Shown here: piece by piece, positions 11,165-20,669 of the stretch
How the letters are laid out: each line of letters begins with the position of its first letter
How positions within the stretch are numbered: the first letter of the stretch is position 1
From: Chrysogorgia sp. JL179-B06
Lineage: Eukaryota > Cnidaria > Anthozoa > Scleralcyonacea > Chrysogorgiidae
Length of the DNA: 64,000 nucleotides
Assembly (NCBI GenBank): GCA_035772405.1
Contig: JAYKKM010000224.1
Location: 62,001-126,000, forward strand
Direction of reading: 5' to 3'
Position numbers and translations under genes: made by a program
The notes under the pieces: model-generated
The model's database searches: none
What the model was told of the DNA's origin: nothing
The model's input: only the letters and a program-made list of their open reading frames with translations

Positions 11165-11435
11165 CACCCACCCTGTGATACAAGCTTACCAGTCTGATCC
11201 TGGCCAACCTGTCGCTTGCAAACGCAATCAACCTGACAACTGGTGCCTGATACTTGACCTGTCCTCTCCGCAAGGGTCCACCATTAATGATGGCATCCCT
11301 AAGATCCCTATTCCATGCACTATGTGTCTCAGTCTGTCGACGACGCCATCTGGGAACTCATGTTGCTCGGTCCAGGAGCGCTCGTGGCCAAATTTGACGT
11401 CAAGGTGGCCTACCAGAACATCCCGCTTTTGAAGA
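11165..11435 (+). pseudogene. DIRS-like retrotransposon, reverse transcriptase N-terminal part
   Basis: Plus-strand frames read RNQPDNWCLILDLSSPQG and NDGIPK, then after a frameshift HYVSQSVDDAIWELM and GPGALVAKFDVKVAYQNIP. LDLSSPQG, the dimer of D residues in AKFDVKxAYxNIP and the spacing are typical of DIRS/Ngaro reverse transcriptases. The palm's YxDD part is missing because the frame ends in a minisatellite at about 11,436. Confidence 0.7.
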
Positions 11436-12195
11436 TACCAACGTAGGAGAGATACCAACGTAGGAGAGATACCCACGGGAAGTGGTGACCCCATTTGTTA
11501 TTTGAACATTGGGGAGATACTCACAGGAAGTGGTGACCTCACATGCCAGTGTGACCTCGTACTGTATGCCATTGTAACGTTGCGGAGATACCCACAGGTA
11601 GTGCCATTGGGTTGGGTGAAGAGGAAGGACGAGTCGTTTGAAGGTTTCATGACTGACACTGGTGGGAGTCCGTGAATCCAGTGAACCCCTGAGGCGATGG
11701 TGTCGAACAAAGGGGGCGGTGCATAAACCGAAGGGTAGGACCAGGTCAACATAAAATTGATCTCGCCAGAACATGCCGAAGCGAAAGTGGTCGGTCGGGT
11801 GAATGAGGTCACCACTTCCTGTGGGTATCTCCCCAACATTACACTGGCATATGAGGTCACCACTTCTTGTGGGTATCTCCCCAACGTTACAATGAAATAT
11901 GAGGTCACCACTTCTTGTGGGTATCTCCTCAACGTTAGACTGGCATATGAGGTCACCACTACCTGTGGGTATCTCCCCTACGTTACATGATATATGAGGT
12001 CACCACTACCTGTGGGTATCTCCCCTACGTTACATGATATATGAGGTCACCACTACCTGTGGGTATCTCCTCAACGTTACACTGGCATATGAGGTCACCA
12101 CTTCCCGTGGGTATCTCCTCAACATTAAAATGGCATATGGGGTCACCACTACCTGTGGGTATCTCCCCTACGTTACATGGTATATGAGGTCACCA
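11436..12195. repeat. Minisatellite, units of about 50-60 bp, orientation flips near 11,760
   Basis: Units contain GAGGTCACCACTTCCTGTGG and GTATCTCCxCAACGTTACAxTGGCATAT. Left of about 11,600 the units run in the opposite orientation (GAGATACCCACAGGTAGTG) and right of 11,800 in the forward one. The array sits between two parts of one DIRS RT, so it interrupts or replaces the palm. Confidence 0.85.
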
Positions 12196-12300
12196 TGTTT
12201 TAATCTGTTTTTAGGTATAGAGCTAGATTCCATTGATCCGACAGCCCGACTCGATGAGAAATTCCAGCGCATTCTACGGCTCCGTGGTCCAAACTCCATG
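12196..12300 (+). pseudogene. DIRS-like RT, C-terminal fragment
   Basis: The frame reads FLGIELDSIDPTARLDEKFQ. This matches the DIRS RT motif FLGxELDS...ARLPxxKL after the palm. It is in the same orientation as the N-terminal RT part across the minisatellite. Confidence 0.65.
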
Positions 12301-12436
12301 TTCTCTTCCTTCGCGACAACACGGCCCTTGTCTCATTTTCGCTTCCAAGTCAATTCCAGTGTTTAGTCCCTCAGGCAGATCCGCATCCTTCCACCACCCC
12401 CCTGGCCTTGCTCCTCAGCCTGGTCACCCAACTTGA

Positions 12437-12747
12437 TTACAAAGTGTTACGTCCTACCAGCTCAGGGTCTGTCATTATCCATAAGGGGCGCGCCCCAGGA
12501 CCCTTGTTGTCTTCACCCATTGTCAATCATTGGCTGCGCTCTGTTTTTTACCGCAGCAGGGTATGGGTCAGCGTTCAGCAGCCACAGTTTCCATATTGGG
12601 GCGGCTACATCCGCAGTGGTCACGGGCATCCCGGATCACTTGAACAAGACTCTTGGCCGCTGGTCCATTAATGCAGATGAGATCAACGATACATTCGCAC
12701 ACCTCCGGACGTTGAGCACGTCCTTAGTTAGTCCCACAGGTCCTTAG
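12437..12747 (+). pseudogene. DIRS-like tyrosine recombinase, C-terminal part
   Basis: Two frames joined by a shift read SPIVNHWLRSVFYRS and then GSAFSSHSFHIGAATSAVVT and PDHLNKTLGRWS. This is the C-terminal catalytic block of a tyrosine recombinase: HxxR box, GAAT helix, then LGRWS before the nucleophile. The box normally reads HSFRxGAAT; here it is HSFH, so the catalytic arginine is lost. The tyrosine block after LGRWS is also not clear. With the RT pieces upstream it supports a DIRS/Ngaro-type element that is now dead. Confidence 0.7.
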
Positions 12748-12827
12748 TTAGTTGGGGTTGGTTGCTCCTTCTGGAGGAGGGTTTCCAGGCCTCAAAAACC
12801 CTCGCTCCAGCAAGCTGGAGGGGTCGC

Positions 12828-13150
12828 ATTGGAGATGGATTTTCTCGGCCGCGCAAGAAACACCACAAGTACCTAACTAGGCAGTAGCGGATTACTGGTC
12901 ACACTGGAATGCCACGCCTGGGCGACTAACTGGACTGCCAGGCCTTGGCGACTTACTGGACTGCCAGGCCTGGGCGTCTCACGGGACAGCCTAGCGGGGT
13001 GGTGTAATTGATTGCCCGGCTTGAAGAATTCCCTGGGGACTGCGACCCTCCAAAATAATAGGTACCATGCTATTACTTTTTTATATATATATAAGTGCGG
13101 GTTGCATAGCCAGTTACGGTGACTAACACCGGACTGTTATTAATTGGATT
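12828..13150 (+). repeat. Long direct repeat, copy A (possible DIRS/Ngaro split terminal repeat)
   Basis: TTTTCTCGGCCGCGCAAGAA, then GCAGTAGCGGATTACTGG, ACTGCCAGGCCT units and CTGCGACCCTCCAAAATAAT recur at 14,364-14,695. Copy A holds a short (TA)n that copy B lacks. The position 3' of the recombinase suits a split direct repeat, but this is inference. Confidence 0.7.
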
Positions 13151-13698
13151 CATGCAATAAATAATATTAATACGGACGGTGTAGCGTGTTGTTCCTATAG
13201 GGGGTATGGGCTATTGACAGGAGGGGCCTGTTAGCCAGTATGACGTAATCGTGGCTCTCACCTGGGTAACCTCAAGGTTTTCCTGCCAAAGCTCAACAAC
13301 CTCTTCGCCTGAACAGTTTTCCCTCCCACCCTCCCTTGAGGTACTGTTCTCACGGCAGGGGTGCTCCATCCGCAATACAGGTTTCATCTATGGGAGCAGC
13401 AGCAGCATATCTTAGTTGGCGGACTCCCCCAGCACGCTGTTGGCAAAACACACATCTGCTAGTAGTCAGGACATGGTTCCCTCGACTGGTCATACAGGAC
13501 ATGGCTCGCTGCAGAGCATCGCCTCTGCCACATGATGAGGTTCCCATCAGGTTAGGGAGGTGGCTCCCCTATCAGGTTTAAGGGAGGTGGCTCCCCTGTC
13601 AGTTTATGGGTATCGCTTGCTGGAGGACACGGTTCCCTCGGTAGGCTGAAGGCAGCTGTCAAGGTTGGATGGGGGATGAGGTTCCCTCAGGAGGCATG
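13151..13698. other. Spacer between the long direct repeats, no supported gene
   Basis: Contains short imperfect repeats of GAGGTTCCC/GTGGCTCCCCT at about 13,530-13,690. An 81-codon open frame with an antisense counterpart shows no motif. Confidence 0.4.
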
Positions 13699-13912
13699 CC
13701 CCTAGGAAAATACCCTAGGGTCAAGGTACCCTAGGGTCAAGGTACCCTAGGGTCAAGGTACCCTAGGGTCAAGGTACCCTAGGGTCAAGGTACCCAGGGT
13801 TTAGGTACCCTAGGGTCAAGGTACCCTAGGGTCAAGGTACCCTAGGGTCAAGGTACCCTAGGGTCAAGGTACCCTAGGGTCAAGGTACCCTAGGGTCAAG
13901 GTACCCTTCGGA
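13699..13912 (+). repeat. 16-bp minisatellite CCCTAGGGTCAAGGTA
   Basis: About a dozen head-to-tail copies, nearly identical apart from one CCCAGGGTTTAGGTA variant near 13,795. The unit contains the palindrome CCCTAGGG. Confidence 0.95.
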
Positions 13913-14363
13913 AGGGGACACGGTTCTCCTAGGGCACAGATGGCTGGTCACCGTTTGTACTCTGGACCCTTCGGCTGCAAGCACAGACGCAGTGAGTCTT
14001 GCTTTCCCTGGCATGCCAGGTGATAATTAACTTGATAGGTAATGCATGTATGTGTTGTACCTTTGTGACCTTGTGTATGTGTTGAAAACACCATATGGGT
14101 TCTCGGACCCGTTGTCTGTGCCTAGGCGGCCCTTAACGGCTCCATGGTGCCATGTGTACTTGTATTGTTACTTATGTGTAGCGTATGTGTTGTCACGTGT
14201 GCTGTTATTGTGCGTGGCATATTGTGCTTTTGTTACAGCTGTTCACTCAATTCAGGTTGGTATGCAGGGATGCTATTCGGTAAGTGTATCGAGAATATCT
14301 TGTTGTAGCTTTCTTTATATTTATTCTCCACTATTGGTAGTGTGACCTGCAGTCCCCGGGATT
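13913..14363. other. Spacer with no supported gene
   Basis: TGTGT-rich sequence. A 99-codon open frame (14,046-14,345) is composed mostly of hydrophobic low-complexity residues and has no motif. Confidence 0.4.
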
Positions 14364-14695
14364 GAGATGGGTTCTCTCGGCCACGCAAGAAACACCACAA
14401 GTACCTAACTAGGCAGTAGCGAATTACTGGCCACACTGGAATGCCAGGCCTGGGAGACTTACTGGACTGCCAGGCCTAAATGGCGACTTACTGGACTGCC
14501 AGGCCTTGGCGACTTACTGGACTGCCAGGCCTGGGCGTCTCACAGGACAGCCTAGCGGGGTGGTGTAATTGATTGCCCGGCTTGAAGCATTCTCTGGGGA
14601 CTGCGACCCTCCAAAATAATAGGTACCATGCTATTACTTTTCAGTACATAGCCAGTTACGGTGACAGACACCGGACTGTTATTAATTGCATATAA
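14364..14695 (+). repeat. Long direct repeat, copy B
   Basis: Second copy of the 12,828-13,150 segment, in the same orientation about 1.54 kb downstream, with one extra ACTGCCAGGCCT unit. Together they could be the B1/B2-type repeats of a Ngaro-like element. Confidence 0.7.
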
Positions 14696-15661
14696 GTGTC
14701 AATACCAACTTCAAAGAAGGGGTGTTTCTGAATATATCAAACACAAAGTTTAAGAACAATTGCATTTATAAGATGCACAATTAAGTGAGATAGAAAATCG
14801 GCCGAAGCCCACTGAGGGTCCGAGACAGCAAGTGAACTGATATATTCTTATAAACCAATGACCAAAATTTTGGGTGAAGCTTCATATAAATCCCGAATTG
14901 ACGCACATAGACTATCGGTAGTAAAATTTGAAATTAAAATCAGCTGTTATCTTTAAACATAAATATATTATCCACATAATGGGCATAGACTATCCGTAGT
15001 ACAATTCGAAATTAAAATCGGCTGTTATTTCTAAAATAAAGTATTACTGTAAGAGTTAGGGTTAGTATAGGTTTGGGATTAGGATTATAGGGTAAGGTTT
15101 AGGGTTAGGGCTATGTTTTGAATTCGGGATTCTTGTGAACGTCAGCCCAAAATTGTTACAACGTCAGCAGATTTCGAGTAACATTTTAATATTACAGGTT
15201 GATGCCGTACTTGAGACTTGCGGTGAATATAAACGGTATGCAAAATAACTTTTCATTTCCTCAGCGAAATAATTATAATAATCTTTTTTTGGTTAATAGT
15301 GTTAATACGAAACAACGAACGGGCCGAAGGCGAGCACGATATATTTGCTCGTCGCCCTCGTCGTCAAATCGGGCAATAATATTCCCCACAAATATGACAG
15401 ATAGTACAGTACATAACATAGTCGTAAATTCTTACCTGGCAAATCGGAGACGAGTCTTTACTAGTGTATCCACAATAACAGAAAGAAAGATGGTACAATT
15501 CGTATTTCCAATGTTTCTACTAAAAATCAATGCTTTTATCAATTTCTGAAAACGGTAGTGTACTTCCGCCCTTGTCTACTGTGTGCTGCGTGCAGACGTT
15601 CCATCCGGTTTTTCGGGTGCAACGTATCCACGCAGGCTACCCTTCTAGCCCCCGCGCTGCA
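14696..15661. other. No supported gene; degenerate telomere-like stretch
   Basis: About 15,049-15,110 contains irregular TTAGGG-like units (GTTAGGGTTAGTATAGG, GGTTTAGGGTTAGGGC). A short direct repeat (CATAGACTATC(G/C)GTAGTA) occurs near 14,908 and 14,984. Open frames here lack motifs. Confidence 0.5.
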
Positions 15662-16240
15662 CGAAAAAATGGATTTACTCAAATTTACCTACCTCCTCCG
15701 CAGGCGTTTTTTTGGGCGAGATATGCGCAAATACGGAGCAAATTTATTGAAATATTACATAAAGGTGCCGTCCAGTCCGTTCTGCGCATGCATGTTCACG
15801 TTTCTGTTTACATCGTTTGTTTACATTGCATTATATAAACATTGAACATGAAGTATTGCGGATTTGTTTTTCACGCTTGAGCTTTTCCGCCAAAAAAGCG
15901 TGTTATAAGAAGCTGTTCTGTTCCTAAATGTGGATAATATATCAAACTACCACTCGTGCCTTCGCCACCTTTGACGAATACTCGCTTTCGAACTGTCGCA
16001 AATCTATTCCGTTGAAGTTTGTTGACATATATGGGGTCGCGCACTTTTGAAAAATCACACATGCACAGAACGGACTGGACTGCCTTTAATTGGTAAATGC
16101 CGCATTTACACACTTTTGAGCAAATATGAAGCAAATGCGACATTTACCATGTTTACTCCCATAGTAAATATAACATTTGAATAAATTTGCTCCATAAAAA
16201 ATTGCGCAGTTGTAAATTTGAGTGAATCCATTTTTTCATG
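15662..16240. mobile_element. Foldback (long inverted repeat) element of about 580 bp
   Basis: Three nested pairs are inverted and in mirror order. They are GAAAAAATGGATTTACTCAA near 15,663 against its inverse near 16,212-16,236, GGAGCAAATTTATT near 15,736 against 16,180, and GTCCAGTCCGTTCTGCGCATG near 15,770 against 16,057. The arms are imperfect. No transposase is present. Probably a non-autonomous foldback or MITE. Confidence 0.7.
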
Positions 16241-16491
16241 CATTTAGCCTGTAAAAGGCGACGAATGTGTTAATATATATATATATATATAGGTACCGTC
16301 TGTAGTTAGATACGCTCTATGACCTTTAGGTCATATTGAGCGCTCTACAGGATGAACCATTGACGCTTACGCATTGTGCGCACGCTCACTGCTTGCAGTT
16401 TGAGCGCTCTGGCATGGTTTTTGATGTCCCACATTTTGTGTGCATCAAGGGTGACTGTAAATAGCAGTCATCTTCATCCTGCTCATCAGCA

Positions 16492-16535
16492 CTACACTGA
16501 TGAGGCCCAAAAGGACGAAACGGTACCGTCTGTAG
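16492..16535 (+). ncRNA. Type I hammerhead ribozyme, monomer 1
   Basis: Stem I is CTACA (16,492-16,496) with TGTAG (16,531-16,535). The core is CTGATGA (16,497-16,503) and GAAA (16,517-16,520). Stem II is GGCC/GGAC with loop CAAAA and one G-A mismatch. Stem III is very short (A-U, C-G, G-C) with the palindromic loop GTAC. The predicted cut follows GTC at 16,530. Such short stem III ribozymes usually cleave as dimers. All conserved core bases are present. Confidence 0.8.
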
Positions 16536-16720
16536 TTAGATACGCTCTATGACCTTTAGGTCATATTGAGCGCTCTACAGGATGAACCATTGTCGCTTAC
16601 GCATTGTGCGCACGCTCACTGCTTGCAGTTTGAGCGCTCTGGCATGGTTTTTGATGTCCCACATTTTGTGTGCATCAAGGGTGACTGTAAATAGCAGTCA
16701 TCTTCATCCTGCTCATCAGC

Positions 16721-16764
16721 ATTACACTGATGAGGCCCAAAAGGCCGAAAGGTACCGTCTGTAG
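16721..16764 (+). ncRNA. Type I hammerhead ribozyme, monomer 2 (stem III weakened)
   Basis: The core CTGATGA (16,727-16,733) and GAAA (16,747-16,750) is present with a perfect stem II (GGCC/GGCC, loop CAAAA). Stem I is TTACA with TGTAG/A (one wobble). After GAAA the C of CGGTACCG is missing, so stem III loses a pair. It is probably impaired unless it pairs with another monomer. Confidence 0.7.
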
Positions 16765-16828
16765 TTAGATACGCTCTATGACCTTTAGGTCATATTGAGC
16801 GCTCTACAGGATGAACCATTGTCGCTTA

Positions 16829-19210
16829 CAGTACTGCTAAGAAATAACCTATCAAAAATCGCGTCTGTTTTGCGTTCGTCTTGCGTTCGTCTAGCGTCCG
16901 TCTAGCGTCCGTCTAGCGTCCGTCTAGCGTCCGTCTTGCGTCCGTCTTGCGTCCGTCTTGCGTCCGTCTTGCGTTCGTCTTGCGTCCGTCTTGCGTCCGT
17001 CTTGCGTTCGTCTTGCGTCCGTCCAGCGTCCGTCTAGCGTCCGTCTTGCGTTCGTCTTGCGTCTCGCTGAAAGCTGTACTCGCTGGACGCAGAGCTCGCA
17101 TCACGTTCGGTGATACGATTTCATTGCGAAGGTTATCCGAGTCGTTCTGTTCTGAATCTGATTGTTGATTGTTCTCTCAATCTCTCCTGCTCTATCACTC
17201 GAATCTTGTGTTCACACAGATAAGAATGGGAAAGCTTTCTCAATTCGCCAGAAATCGAATTGTATCGTTAAAATCTTCTGGCGTTTCCATTACGAAAATC
17301 ACAGAAATTTTGGAGAAAGAAGAAGGAATCAAGACATCGCGGTTTGCTGTAGGAAAGTTCATCGCTTGATACAATCGAACTGGTAGTACAGCCGATGCCC
17401 AACGCAGCGGAAGGAATCCCATTTTAAGTGTCAATGACCAAAACTTCATCGACGAGCAAATGAGCAACAACGACGAGTTAACATCGAGCGAGTTACAACG
17501 AACGCCATTCAATATACGTAATACGGCGTCTACGAGACGACGATAAAATTAATTATGCCGAATTACATATTGAGCTATCTGGGTACTAGCGCTGCCCATG
17601 CAAACAAATGTGACAAGATGACACATCTATTCCGATCTATTGTGCTCCTCACAAACATGTTTTTACGGCTCGAGATTAACTTCATATAAAGTACTGCCAG
17701 AAGCTACAGTAATCTCAAGGAGAACGGCAGAGATTATTAAAAGAACGCCGTTGACGAGACGACGATAAATTAATTATGTCGAATTACATCCTTAACGCTA
17801 TACCACCTAAACATGCGATACAGCAACAGAATTGCAAAATATTAACGAGATTTTTTTGCGACATGAGAATATTGCGTGGCAAGTTGAAATCTTTCAACTT
17901 TGAAATCTTGAAATCTTTCGCCAAAATAAGTCCATTATAGGCTGGATTTTCACTTGGCGATAGATGTCGCGCGAGCGACTTTTTTTCTAGTCTGTCTTAT
18001 ATTAGCTATCAACTGGGACTAATTAGTATCTAGGAATCTATTGAATTGTGCATATTTTTGTCGCATCGTGTAAACGCGTCTTCACTCACGTTGATTAATA
18101 TGTGTAACGTGCCGCCAAGGCATTGTATAAGTTTTTGATACGGGATCAAAAACTTGCCACTCTTTATCAATACAATTATTATATCATGAATACAGAGAAG
18201 ACGTTGGGTTATCACGAGTCCCGGCCTCCCTACATCCAAAATTCAGGACGATAGTGAAAAATATCCGATAACTCAATATATTACATAGGCGGATGGCCCG
18301 ATTTATCTTGCAACACTATTTAGTTGGGTTATTACAAAGATAGATCTACGGTCATCCAGTACTAAATCTACTGCTAGTTTAGAATTAGTTTTTGTTTCTT
18401 TAACGTTGTTTTGTTAGTTTTCATGTTCATAACTATCTATTTCCACACCGTTTTTTAAATAAAACTTCTGCCGAAGGAAACGTCACTATAAAGTTCCGTT
18501 TCGCTTGACTTCCTGGCGTCCTGCCACATTTAAATTTGGCGTTTCTTCGCAATCAACATTTTAACGGAATTCCTCGCACAATTTGCTGTATGTATTGAAA
18601 AGGTCTGTAGACATGTGTTCACATTTCAGTCACTCATCCACTGATACAATTATTGCTGTCTGCTTTTACGCAATATAAAACACTCCGACACTCAAATTTA
18701 CTATACTCTATAGCTTCCTTTAGCTTTCGTCTAAAGAAAAACACATGCGCTTTCAAACTGTAGAGGAATTATCTAAAAAACGTTCCAGTGACTTTTTAAA
18801 ATGTTTTTATTCTTGCAAATAAGCTCCGCAGCAATTATGGATGTGAACGTGCGACGTTTATTTGAGAGCGGTGAGAGCGCGGCGATTATTTGACATTAGC
18901 GCTAAATCGAGTACTATTCGATAATTAAACGTGTACCGACGTTTCACGACAAGGAACTTCGGTTCTGCGTCTGTTACCCTCCCGGACGCAAGACGGACGC
19001 AAGACGGACGCTAGACGGACGCTAGACGAACGCAAGACGGACGCTAGACGAACGCAAGACGGACGCTAGACGAACGCAAGACGGACGCTAGACGAACGCA
19101 AGACGGACGCTAGACGAACGCTAGACGGACGCTAGACGGACGCTAGACGGACGCTAGACGAACGCAAGACGGACGCAGACGCAGTGAGAGGTTATTTCTT
19201 AGCAGTACTG
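16829..19210 (+). mobile_element. Tc1/mariner element with inverted 11-bp repeat arrays at both ends
   Basis: Both ends carry the exact 22-bp inverted terminus CAGTACTGCTAAGAAATAAC(CT). The element is flanked by TA (16,827-16,828 and 19,211-19,212), the Tc1/mariner target duplication. Removing it restores the third retrozyme monomer. Inside each terminus lies an array of about 17-18 units of (T/A)GCGT(C/T)CGTCT, at about 16,870-17,075 on the left and inverted at about 18,977-19,182 on the right. The total is 2,382 bp. The transposase is only a broken N-terminus, so it is non-autonomous. The region 17,560-18,960 holds no supported gene; a segment GACGAGACGACGATAAA...ATTAATTATG is repeated near 17,535 and 17,755. 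Confidence 0.85.
17226..17540 (+). pseudogene. Tc1-like transposase, N-terminal HTH fragment
   Basis: From the ATG at 17,226 the frame reads MGKLSQFARNRIVSLKSSGV, then a second helix (TKITEILEKEEGIKTSRFA), the paired-like DNA-binding region of Tc1 transposases. A TGA at 17,367 replaces an expected arginine codon (CGA to TGA). The same frame continues with YNRTGSTADAQRSGR to about 17,540 and then decays. The DDE catalytic core is absent. Confidence 0.75.
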
Positions 19211-19331
19211 TACGTTGTGCGCACGCTCACTGCTTGCAGTTTGAGCGCTCTGGCATGGTTTTTGATGTCCCACATTTTGTGTGCATCAAGGGTGACTGTA
19301 AATAGCAGTCATCTTCATCCTGCTCATCAGC

Positions 19332-19366
19332 ACTACACTGATGAGGCCGAAACGGTACCGTCTGTA
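19332..19366 (+). ncRNA. Hammerhead ribozyme remnant, monomer 3 (stem II lost)
   Basis: ACTACA, CTGATGA, then only GGCC before GAAA, then CGGTACCGTCTGTA. The second half of stem II and its loop have been deleted, so it should not fold as an active hammerhead. Confidence 0.7.
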
Positions 19367-19374
19367 TGCCAAAT

Positions 19375-19678
<304 letters not shown>

Positions 19679-19856
19679 AGGCTCTCGGCAACGGCTTCCG
19701 TAGCTCAGTGGTCAGAGCACTGCACTAGCATTGCAGGGTCGCGCGTTCAATTCCCAGCCGGAAGGCCTTAAAGTTGCATTTTTCGCAACTGGTCCCGGTT
19801 TGGTCTTAAAATGTATGTATTCCAACACTCGAAATTTTCCTTCACCATAAATCTTT

Positions 19857-19860
<4 letters not shown>
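19679..19860 (+). mobile_element. tRNA-derived SINE (Ala-like head), copy 1
   Basis: The head at about 19,693-19,767 has a D-arm (GCTC AGTGGTCA GAGC), an anticodon stem-loop CTGCA-CTAGCAT-TGCAG (AGC in anticodon position) and a T-loop-like TTCAATT. The acceptor strands CTTCCG/CGGAAG pair. The body TTAAAGTTGCATTTTTCGCA and the end TTTCCTTCACCATAAATC follow, then (TA)n. The same 180-bp unit occurs twice inverted at 42.9-43.4 kb, which makes this a SINE rather than a tRNA gene. Confidence 0.75.
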
Positions 19861-19931
<71 letters not shown>

Positions 19932-19954
19932 TATATAAAGATAATATATATATA
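19861..19954. repeat. (TA)n microsatellite
   Basis: Near-pure AT dinucleotide tract between the SINE and the DD37E transposon. It supplied the TA target. Confidence 0.9.
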
Positions 19955-20072
19955 CTATGGAAACCAGTAGACCGAGGCACCTACCGTTTTTTCATCGCTC
20001 CGCGAGTCAATTTCAAAGCATCACGTGGTGTGTTATCGTGTACCTCGTGACCAACTTTCTTCCGATCACGCC

Positions 20073-20669
20073 ATGCGGTCCAGCCAGTCCTCTGGTGTTT
20101 ATCAAATTAAAATAAAGTACGGCGTCGATAAATATGGAGCTGTATTCATCGATACGCAAGAAGCAATGCAATTTTCTCGGAGTATCCTGATGGAAAAAAT
20201 TCGATCAGTGACTACCCGTTTTAACAATGTAGAAGAAAAAAAACTCAAAATAGAATATATGGACGACGAATTAAACTTCGTAAACTTGTCGTACGATGAT
20301 GCATCAGTGAATGAACTCTTCCGATGCGCAGTTCCAGTGGAAAATGCAGATTTCAAAAGAATTACCATTCAGATCCAAGAGTCTAATTCTCCTTTACCAC
20401 CACCATTTCCAAAAAGTAGAGATCTAAAGAGGAATTGCGATAAACCTCAATTAAGTCCATCCAGTATGCCAAGTTCTTCTAAAAAGGGACCGAATGACAG
20501 TACTACTGGCAGAAGAAGTTTGAACTTTCATCAGTGTCAATCGTCTTCCAGTCATACATTAAGCGATCCAGCGTTTGTTTCCCCACTTGAGAAGTTTTTA
20601 GAAAGTCAAAGGAAAAAAACTTATCAGCCTTCGAGCAAAGGAGAGGAACATTTCCGAATGCATAGCTAG
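20073..20669 (+). CDS. Transposon cargo protein, N-terminal part: PB1-like domain
   Basis: The ATG at 20,073 lies 16 bp inside the left TIR boundary and gives 198 residues. Residues about 9-105 look like a PB1 domain: a basic first strand (YQIKIKYG), then an OPCA-like acidic stretch (EYMDDELNFVNLSYDDAS) and RITIQI. PB1 domains mediate head-to-tail oligomerisation. A Ser/Pro-rich linker follows. The frame ends at 20,669, but the next frame is already open from about 20,602 and carries on with a zinc knuckle, so one indel near 20,640 probably split a single protein of about 500 residues; programmed shifting or splicing are alternatives. A related domain is at 63.4 kb. Not a known transposition protein; function unknown. 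Confidence 0.65.
   Translation: MRSSQSSGVYQIKIKYGVDKYGAVFIDTQEAMQFSRSILMEKIRSVTTRFNNVEEKKLKIEYMDDELNFVNLSYDDASVNELFRCAVPVENADFKRITIQIQESNSPLPPPFPKSRDLKRNCDKPQLSPSSMPSSSKKGPNDSTTGRRSLNFHQCQSSSSHTLSDPAFVSPLEKFLESQRKKTYQPSSKGEEHFRMHS

Larger units (their letters stand above)
16292..19366 (+). mobile_element. Retrozyme-like array: three monomers of about 230 bp with hammerhead ribozymes, split by a Tc1 insertion
   Basis: Monomers start at GGTACCGTCTGTAG: 16,292, 16,522 and 16,751 (spacing 230 and 229 bp). The third is cut at 16,828 and resumes at 19,211. Each carries the same body (including the perfect hairpin TATGACCTTTAGGTCATA) and ends in a type I hammerhead motif. The array begins and ends at the same ribozyme sequence (GGTACCGTCTGTA), directly against (TA)n on the left. 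Tandem small repeats with type I hammerheads that yield circRNAs are known as retrozymes in plants and animals. They are non-autonomous and need a foreign reverse transcriptase. Which element mobilised this one is not shown. Confidence 0.8.

Noticed and set aside
13699..13912. CRISPR-like array
   Set aside because: The 16-bp units are contiguous with no unique spacers, in a eukaryotic repeat context.
15049..15110. Chromosome end or true telomere (TTAGGG)n
   Set aside because: Only a few irregular units, internal and flanked by ordinary sequence; likewise at 62,550-62,583.
19693..19767. Functional tRNA-Ala gene
   Set aside because: The acceptor and T stems have mismatches, and the same 180-bp unit including the downstream body recurs twice elsewhere; it is a SINE head.
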